Source of the DNA: Blastococcus sp. CT_GayMR20
Lineage (GTDB): Bacteria > Actinomycetota > Actinomycetes > Mycobacteriales > Geodermatophilaceae
Direction: 5' to 3'
Length of the DNA: 10,938 bases
NCBI RefSeq assembly: GCF_004570345.1
Contig: NZ_SPQM01000147.1
Location: forward strand, 1-10,938
The notes under the pieces are model-generated. The model searched no databases. It had not been told where the DNA came from and worked only from the letters and a program-made list of their open reading frames with translations. This document shows positions 6,871 through 10,938 of the stretch, in pieces. Within the stretch, counting starts at the first letter, position 1. Every line of letters begins with the position of its first letter. Position numbers and translations under genes: made by a program.

Positions 6871-8156
6871 CACCGCTGAAGGTCGCGCTGCTGGGCTGCG
6901 GCACCGTCGGCAGCGCGGTGCTGCGGCTGCTCGACGAGCAGGCCGACGACCTGGCCGCCCGGATCGGCCGCCGGGTGGAGGTCGCGGGCATCGCCGTCCG
7001 CCGGCCGGCCCACCACCCCGACGTCCCGGCGCACCTGCTGACCACCGACGCCGAGTCGCTGGTCACCCGCGAGGACGTCGATCTCGTCGTCGAGGTCATC
7101 GGCGGGATCGAGCCGGCGCGCTCGCTGATCCTGGCCGCCTTCGAGGCGGGCAAGTCCGTCGTCAGCGCGAACAAGGCGCTGCTGGCCGACGACGGCGTCG
7201 CGCTGCACGCCGCGGCCGCGAAGTCCGGGGTGGACCTGTACTACGAGGCCGCCGTCGCCGGGGCGATCCCGCTGCTGCGTCCGCTGCGCGAGTCCCTGGC
7301 CGGGGACCAGCTGCGCCGCGTCGTCGGCATCGTCAACGGCACGACCAACTACATCCTGAGCCGCATGGCCGAGACCGGCGCCGGGTTCGCCGAGGCACTT
7401 GCCGAGGCGACCGAGCTGGGCTACGCCGAGGCCGACCCGACGGCCGACGTCGACGGCTTCGACGCCGCGGCCAAGGCCGCGATCCTCGCGTCACTGGCCT
7501 TCCACACCCCGGTCACCGCGGCCGACGTGCACCGCGAGGGCATCTCGGCGGTGTCGGCGACCGACGTGGCACGGGCGGCCGAGATCGGCTGCACCGTCAA
7601 GCTGCTGGCCATCTGCGAGCGCGTGCCGAACGGGGACGGCGACTCGGTGGCCGTGCGCGTGCACCCGGCGATGATCCCGACCACGCACCCGCTGGCCTCC
7701 GTCGGCGGGGCGTTCAACGCCGTCTTCGTCGAGGCCGAGGCGGCGGGGCAGCTGATGTTCTACGGCCAGGGCGCCGGCGGGCAGCCGACGGCCAGCGCGG
7801 TGCTCGGTGACCTGGTCGCCGTGGCGCGCAACCGGCTGGCGGGCGCGGCAGGGCAGTCGACCACCGGCTACGCGAACCTCGCCGTCCGGCCGATGGCCGA
7901 GACGCCCACGCGGTACCACGTGAGCCTGGACGTCGCGGACAAGCCGGGCGTGCTCGCGACCGTCGCGCACGAGTTCGCCGTGCACGACGTGAGCATCTCC
8001 ACGGTGCGCCAGAACGGGCGGGGCGACGAGGCGACCCTGGTGATCGTCACCCACAGCGCCCCCGACGCCGCGCTGTCTGCCACCATCGCCGCGCTGCGGG
8101 ACATGCCCGCCGTCCGGGGTGTCACGAGCGTGCTGCGCGTGGAGGGACTGTCATGA
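6867..8156 (+). CDS. hom: homoserine dehydrogenase
   Basis: A 429-residue monofunctional enzyme that reduces L-aspartate-4-semialdehyde to L-homoserine with NAD(P)H, at the branch toward threonine and methionine. Parts: Rossmann domain with GCGTVGSAV (10-18); VEVIGG (75-80); SANKALL with Lys103 (100-106); the catalytic/dimerisation domain with [10 protein letters not shown] (131-140), NGTTNYIL (157-164), [13 protein letters not shown] (185-197) and DAAAK to Lys203; and a C-terminal ACT domain at about 349-425 ([15 protein letters not shown] at 353-367), which in this family mediates threonine feedback inhibition. There is no fused aspartokinase. GTG at 6867 overlaps the lysA stop as GTGA and has GGGAG at 6855-6859 with seven bases between. 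No leader peptide rich in threonine or isoleucine codons can fit before it, so control by attenuation at hom itself is unlikely. Confidence 0.97.
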   Translation: MTPLKVALLGCGTVGSAVLRLLDEQADDLAARIGRRVEVAGIAVRRPAHHPDVPAHLLTTDAESLVTREDVDLVVEVIGGIEPARSLILAAFEAGKSVVSANKALLADDGVALHAAAAKSGVDLYYEAAVAGAIPLLRPLRESLAGDQLRRVVGIVNGTTNYILSRMAETGAGFAEALAEATELGYAEADPTADVDGFDAAAKAAILASLAFHTPVTAADVHREGISAVSATDVARAAEIGCTVKLLAICERVPNGDGDSVAVRVHPAMIPTTHPLASVGGAFNAVFVEAEAAGQLMFYGQGAGGQPTASAVLGDLVAVARNRLAGAAGQSTTGYANLAVRPMAETPTRYHVSLDVADKPGVLATVAHEFAVHDVSISTVRQNGRGDEATLVIVTHSAPDAALSATIAALRDMPAVRGVTSVLRVEGLS

Positions 8157-9214
8157 ACGCGACTCCGGGCTGGCCGGGGCTGATCGAGGCGTACCGCAAG
8201 CGCCTGCCGGTCAGCGAGAGCACGCCCGTGGTGACGCTGCAGGAGGGCAACACGCCGCTGCTGCCCGCGCCGGAGCTGTCCCGCCGGACGGGCTGCGAGG
8301 TCTACCTCAAGGTCGAGGGCCTGAACCCGACGGGCTCCTTCAAGGACCGCGGCATGACGATGGCGATCAGCAAGGCCGTCGAGGAAGGTGCGAAGGCGGT
8401 CATCTGCGCCTCCACCGGAAACACCAGTGCGAGTGCCGCGGCCTATGCGGCCCGCGCCGGCATCACCTGCGCCGTGCTCGTCCCGCAGGGCAAGATCGCG
8501 ATGGGCAAGCTCGCCCAGGCGCTCGTGCACGGCGCGCAGCTGCTGCAGGTCGAGGGCAACTTCGACGACTGCCTGGCGCTGGCCAGCAAGCTCGCGATCG
8601 ACTACCCGGTGAGCCTGGTCAACAGCGTCAACCAGTTCCGCATCGAGGGGCAGAAGACCGCCTCGTTCGAGATCGTCGACGTGCTCGGCGACGCCCCCGA
8701 CATCCACTGCCTGCCGGTCGGCAACGCAGGCAACATCACCGCCTACTGGCAGGGCTACGGCGAGTACTCCGCCGACGGCATCGCCTCGCGGACCCCGCGG
8801 ATGTGGGGCTTCCAGGCGGCCGGGGCGGCACCGATCGTCACCGGTCAGGTGGTCGAGCAGCCCAGCACCATCGCCACGGCCATCCGGATCGGCAACCCGG
8901 CGTCGTGGACCAAGGCCCTCGCGGCGCGCGACGAGTCCGGCGGCCGGATCGACGCCGTCACCGACCGCGCGATCCTCGCCGCCTACCGGCTGCTGGCCCG
9001 CTCCGAGGCGGTCTTCGTCGAGCCGGCGTCGGCCGCGTCCGTCGCCGGGCTGCTGCAAGTGGCCGCGGCCGGAGAGCTCGAGCCCGGCCGGCGGATCGTC
9101 TGCACCGTCACCGGCAACGGGCTCAAGGACCCGGAGTGGGCCATCTCCGGGGCCCCGGCGCCCGTGACCATCCCCGTCGACGCCGCAGCGGCCGCCGCGC
9201 AGCTCGGCCTGTGA
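8153..9214 (+). CDS. thrC: threonine synthase
   Basis: A 353-residue fold-type II PLP enzyme that converts O-phospho-L-homoserine to L-threonine and phosphate, the final threonine step. Landmarks: EGNTPLLPA (31-39); the PLP-lysine motif [11 protein letters not shown] with Lys64; [16 protein letters not shown] (85-100); [13 protein letters not shown] (111-123); the PLP phosphate loop PVGNAGNIT (188-196); [12 protein letters not shown] (289-300); and TGNGLKDPE near the end (320-328). It is the shorter, Mycobacterium-like type (about 350-360 residues) rather than the longer ThrC of proteobacteria and yeast. The start ATG overlaps the hom stop as ATGA, with GGAGGG at 8141-8146 six bases upstream, the best SD in the operon. 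The preceding hom and following thrB enzymes supply its substrate. Confidence 0.97.
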   Translation: MNATPGWPGLIEAYRKRLPVSESTPVVTLQEGNTPLLPAPELSRRTGCEVYLKVEGLNPTGSFKDRGMTMAISKAVEEGAKAVICASTGNTSASAAAYAARAGITCAVLVPQGKIAMGKLAQALVHGAQLLQVEGNFDDCLALASKLAIDYPVSLVNSVNQFRIEGQKTASFEIVDVLGDAPDIHCLPVGNAGNITAYWQGYGEYSADGIASRTPRMWGFQAAGAAPIVTGQVVEQPSTIATAIRIGNPASWTKALAARDESGGRIDAVTDRAILAAYRLLARSEAVFVEPASAASVAGLLQVAAAGELEPGRRIVCTVTGNGLKDPEWAISGAPAPVTIPVDAAAAAAQLGL

Positions 9215-10119
9215 CGGGGGTCAGGGTCCGCGTCCCGGCGACCAGCGCGAACCTGGGGCCGGCGTTCGACTGCGCGGGGCTCGCGCTCACCTGCCACGAC
9301 GTCCTCGAGTTCGCCGTCCGCCCGTCCGGGCTCTCCGTCGAGGTCTCGGGCATCGGCGCCGGTGACCTGCCGACCGACGAGTCGCACCTCGTCGTCCGCG
9401 CGTTCCGGGCGGCGTGCGCCGAGCTCGGCTGGCAGCCGACCGGCCTGTCCGTCGTCGCGGAGAACGCCATTCCGCAGGGACGGGGGATGGGGTCCTCGGC
9501 AGCAGCCGTCGTGGCCGGTGTGGTCGGCGCCTGGGCGTTGTGCCCGGACGTCGATGCCGTCGACGACGACGCGGTGCTGCGGCTGACCACCCGGCTCGAG
9601 GGGCATCCCGACAACGTGGCGGCGTGCCTGCTCGGCGGGGCCACGCTGTCGTGGACGGAGCCGGGGGGAGCGCGGGCGGTCCGGCTGGACGTCGCCGCCG
9701 GAGTGCACCCCGTGGTGCTGGTGCCGGACGGCACGCTGTCCACCCACGTCGCCCGCGGGCTGCTGCCGGAGCTCGTGCCGCACGACGACGCCGCGCACAA
9801 CGCGGCCCGGTCGGCCCTGCTGGTGCACGCGCTCACCCGGGATCCGTCGATGCTGTTCGACGCCACCGACGACCGGCTGCACCAGCGCCAGCGCGCCGCC
9901 GCCATGCCGGAGTCGATCGCCCTGGTCGACCGGTTGCGGTCCGCCGGGCACGCCGCCGCCGTGTCAGGGGCCGGTCCCAGCGTGCTGGTGCTGACCGACG
10001 GCGAGGGGGCTGCTGCCCTTCCCGCACTCACCCCGACGGGGTGGTCCTCCTGCGCGCTCGAGGTGGATGCAACCGGGGCAGAGGTGCTGGTCGAGGCGCC
10101 TGAGGTATCTTCTCCATAA
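9211..10119 (+). CDS. thrB: homoserine kinase
   Basis: A 302-residue GHMP-superfamily kinase that phosphorylates L-homoserine with ATP to O-phosphohomoserine, the ThrC substrate. Landmarks: [21 protein letters not shown] (6-26), the usual ThrB N-terminus; the GHMP ATP-binding loop [16 protein letters not shown] (88-103); EGHPDNVAA (130-138), typical of homoserine kinases; and motif 3 [10 protein letters not shown] (252-261) near the C-terminus. GTG at 9211 overlaps the thrC stop as GTGA. No good SD precedes it, so translation probably depends on ribosomes finishing thrC. It is the last amino-acid gene of the operon; 247 nt separate its stop from rho. Confidence 0.97.
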   Translation: MTGVRVRVPATSANLGPAFDCAGLALTCHDVLEFAVRPSGLSVEVSGIGAGDLPTDESHLVVRAFRAACAELGWQPTGLSVVAENAIPQGRGMGSSAAAVVAGVVGAWALCPDVDAVDDDAVLRLTTRLEGHPDNVAACLLGGATLSWTEPGGARAVRLDVAAGVHPVVLVPDGTLSTHVARGLLPELVPHDDAAHNAARSALLVHALTRDPSMLFDATDDRLHQRQRAAAMPESIALVDRLRSAGHAAAVSGAGPSVLVLTDGEGAAALPALTPTGWSSCALEVDATGAEVLVEAPEVSSP

Positions 10120-10146
10120 CGAGGAACACGCTGGAACCCACCGGTG

Positions 10147-10175
10147 TTGTCCAGTCCGTGAGCTGCGTCTAGGCT
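10147..10175 (+). promoter_or_regulatory. promoter of rho (TTGTCC-17 nt-TAGGCT)
   Basis: A -35-like TTGTCC at 10147-10152 and a -10 TAGGCT at 10170-10175 are separated by exactly 17 bases. This is the best promoter match in the window and fits a primary sigma factor promoter of Actinobacteria. It would start transcription near 10182, giving rho a leader of about 185 nt. rho may also be reached by read-through from thrB. Confidence 0.65.
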
Positions 10176-10180
10176 CACGG
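10156..10180 (+). repeat. perfect 8-bp inverted repeat over the rho promoter
   Basis: CCGTGAGC (10156-10163) and GCTCACGG (10173-10180) are exact reverse complements across a 9-base loop. The repeat covers part of the promoter spacer and most of the -10 box. As DNA it could be an operator; as RNA from thrB read-through it is a stem-loop 36 nt after the thrB stop. No T-run follows, so a classical intrinsic terminator is not supported, although a hairpin-only terminator is possible. Confidence 0.6.
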
Positions 10181-10281
10181 CGTAGCCGCCCACTCGGGCG
10201 AGCCTCGCGCGGGGCCGAAGCAGACGATCTCTCTTCGCCGCTGATCCGCCTCGCAGTTTTTCGACCTGTTCCCCGTGCTGC

Positions 10282-10313
10282 GTCCCCGCCTCCGGGCCGG
10301 ACCGGACGGGGAC
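10282..10313 (+). other. stem-loop in the rho leader (hairpin 1)
   Basis: GTCCCCG (10282-10288) pairs with CGGGGAC (10307-10313), and inside it TCCGG (10291-10295) pairs with CCGGA (10302-10306). A two-base CC bulge lies on the 5' side and the loop has six bases. Twelve GC-rich pairs make this a very stable RNA hairpin. No T-run follows. Confidence 0.55.
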
Positions 10314-10323
10314 CGGGGCACCC

Positions 10324-10343
10324 CCTGCGCTGGAACGCGCAGG
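10324..10343 (+). other. stem-loop just before the rho SD (hairpin 2)
   Basis: CCTGCGC (10324-10330) and GCGCAGG (10337-10343) form seven perfect pairs around the loop TGGAAC. The hairpin ends eleven bases before the SD AAGGA (10355-10359), leaving the ribosome site open when it is folded. It could influence rho translation or mRNA stability. Confidence 0.5.
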
Positions 10344-10366
10344 TCACCGCAGGGAAGGACCTGTAC

Positions 10367-10938
10367 GTGAGTGAAACCACCGACCTCGTCGAGACCGGCG
10401 CGACCGACGCCGCCGGCACGACCGAGGCGCCTGCCGCTTCTGGGACGACGGGCAGCCCCCGGCGCCGCGGCAACGGGCTCTCCGGGATGCTGCTCCCCGA
10501 ACTGCAGCGCCTGGCGGCCGAACTGGGCATCTCCGGCACCGGCCGGATGCGCAAGGGTGACCTCGTCGCCGCCATCTCCGCCCGCCAGGTGGGCGGAGGA
10601 TCCGCGACCGCGGACGCCCCTGCGAACGGCGCCGCCAACGGTGCGGTCGCCGACGCGGCGCCGGCGGCCCGCGGCATCGCGGCGGAGTCCGCTCCGCTGG
10701 AGGCCCCTGTCAGCGGCGGCGCCAACGGCGGCCCGCTGACCGGCAGCACCGAGACCGCGCCCGTCGTCGTCCGCTCCCGCCGCGGTGCCAGCCGGCCGGC
10801 CGGCTCCCCGTCGGTCGATGTCGCCCCGGCCGAGGACACCGCCGCCGCGTCGGACGCCGGCACCCGCACCGAGAACGCCCCCGCCGACGACGAGCAGCGG
10901 ACCGACGGCGACCGGCCGCAGCGCAACCGCGGTGAGCG
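10367..10938 (+). CDS. rho: transcription termination factor Rho, N-terminal part (3' end missing)
   Basis: The frame beginning at GTG 10367 stays open to the right edge, giving 190 codons with no stop. Rho is the hexameric RNA-dependent ATPase/translocase that ends transcription. Residues 1-37 are an acidic/Thr-rich lead. Residues 38-74 (LSGMLLPELQRLAAELGIS…RMRKGDLVAAI) form the Rho N-terminal (SAP-like) helical domain. From about 75 to 190 there is a low-complexity Ala/Gly/Asn/Pro stretch that turns Arg/Asp/Asn-rich at the edge (DGDRPQRNRGE). Such an insertion before the RNA-binding domain is known in high-GC Gram-positive Rho proteins. The cold-shock-like RNA-binding and ATPase domains lie outside the window. 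The SD AAGGA at 10355-10359 with a 7-nt spacer supports the GTG. rho following thrB is the usual actinobacterial order. Confidence 0.95.
   Translation, partial: MSETTDLVETGATDAAGTTEAPAASGTTGSPRRRGNGLSGMLLPELQRLAAELGISGTGRMRKGDLVAAISARQVGGGSATADAPANGAANGAVADAAPAARGIAAESAPLEAPVSGGANGGPLTGSTETAPVVVRSRRGASRPAGSPSVDVAPAEDTAAASDAGTRTENAPADDEQRTDGDRPQRNRGE

Larger units (their letters stand above)
10182..10366 (+). promoter_or_regulatory. structured rho 5' leader with C-rich segment
   Basis: This is the region between the predicted transcription start and the rho GTG. From about 10226 to 10292 it is clearly C-rich and G-poor (by my count roughly 30 C against 14 G), unlike the surrounding genes where G and C are balanced. 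Such composition resembles Rho-binding (rut) sites. Two hairpins follow (listed separately), then AAGGA at 10355-10359 seven bases before GTG. Autogenous control of rho by Rho-dependent attenuation in a long leader is established in E. coli. Here it is inference from composition and position. Confidence 0.45.

Noticed and set aside
10106..10111. TATCTT near the end of thrB as the -10 of rho.
   Set aside because: It fits TAnnnT, but no -35 is visible at the right distance, whereas TTGTCC-17-TAGGCT downstream matches at both boxes. It remains a possible second promoter.
10257..10261. A T-run (five T) in the rho leader as a possible intrinsic terminator.
   Set aside because: No stable hairpin lies directly upstream; the preceding bases are pyrimidine-rich and unstructured. 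The strong hairpins come after it, not before.
10275..10370. A 31-codon open frame in the rho leader, from GTG 10275 to a TGA that overlaps the rho GTG as GTGA.
   Set aside because: The overlap looks like a coupled leader peptide, but no SD precedes the GTG, the frame runs through two strong hairpins, and its Arg/Gly/Pro-rich content is what GC-rich non-coding DNA gives. Worth revisiting only if ribosome profiling shows signal.
1..10938. A hidden defence, mobile or novel multi-gene system.
   Set aside because: Every substantial coding stretch is explained by known families. There are no spaced direct repeats, transposase or toxin-antitoxin-like pairs, and gene order is the conserved actinobacterial argS-to-rho locus.

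Overview
The window is very GC-rich (third codon positions are almost all G or C, with frequent GTG and TTG starts). It carries the conserved actinobacterial order argS-lysA-hom-thrC-thrB followed by rho. The protein sequences resemble those of high-GC Actinobacteria; a Geodermatophilaceae-type organism (Blastococcus/Geodermatophilus/Modestobacter) is my inference and cannot be proven from this window.

Left part (1-2044). The 3' part of a short-chain dehydrogenase (SDR) gene enters from the left edge and converges, with a 4-nt gap, on an alpha/beta hydrolase gene on the minus strand. A 126-nt divergent spacer separates the hydrolase from a RidA-family gene with a GTG start and a clear Shine-Dalgarno (SD). 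Eleven bases after the RidA stop lies the 3' end of a minus-strand tRNA-Arg (anticodon CCG), which folds completely and does not encode CCA.

Middle-left (2045-3718). A two-gene minus-strand unit encodes a membrane-anchored DUF3105 protein and a membrane-anchored DUF305 protein. The DUF305 protein has two His-His motifs and a Met/His-rich loop, so an extracytoplasmic, possibly copper-related role is plausible. The DUF3105 gene diverges from argS across about 170 nt.

Main operon (3719-10119). argS (arginyl-tRNA synthetase), lysA (diaminopimelate decarboxylase), hom (homoserine dehydrogenase), thrC (threonine synthase) and thrB (homoserine kinase) follow each other with 4-nt GTGA or ATGA stop/start overlaps at all four junctions. 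This implies one transcript and translational coupling. The products cover the last step of lysine synthesis and the branch from aspartate semialdehyde through homoserine and O-phosphohomoserine to threonine. argS has no SD and a TAnnnT box six bases before its GTG, so it looks leaderless. Its ArgRS carries TLGS where class I synthetases have HIGH.

Right end (10120-10938). A structured 247-nt gap precedes rho (transcription terminator Rho), whose first 190 codons are visible. The gap holds a good promoter (TTGTCC-17 nt-TAGGCT) overlapped by a perfect 8-bp inverted repeat, then a C-rich, G-poor leader and two stable hairpins ahead of the rho SD. This suggests autoregulation or attenuation of rho.

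Overall this is mostly a conserved housekeeping locus. I found no mobile element, CRISPR array, defence system or clearly new multi-gene system. The points most worth checking are the ArgRS signature change, the rho leader, and the DUF3105-DUF305 pair.
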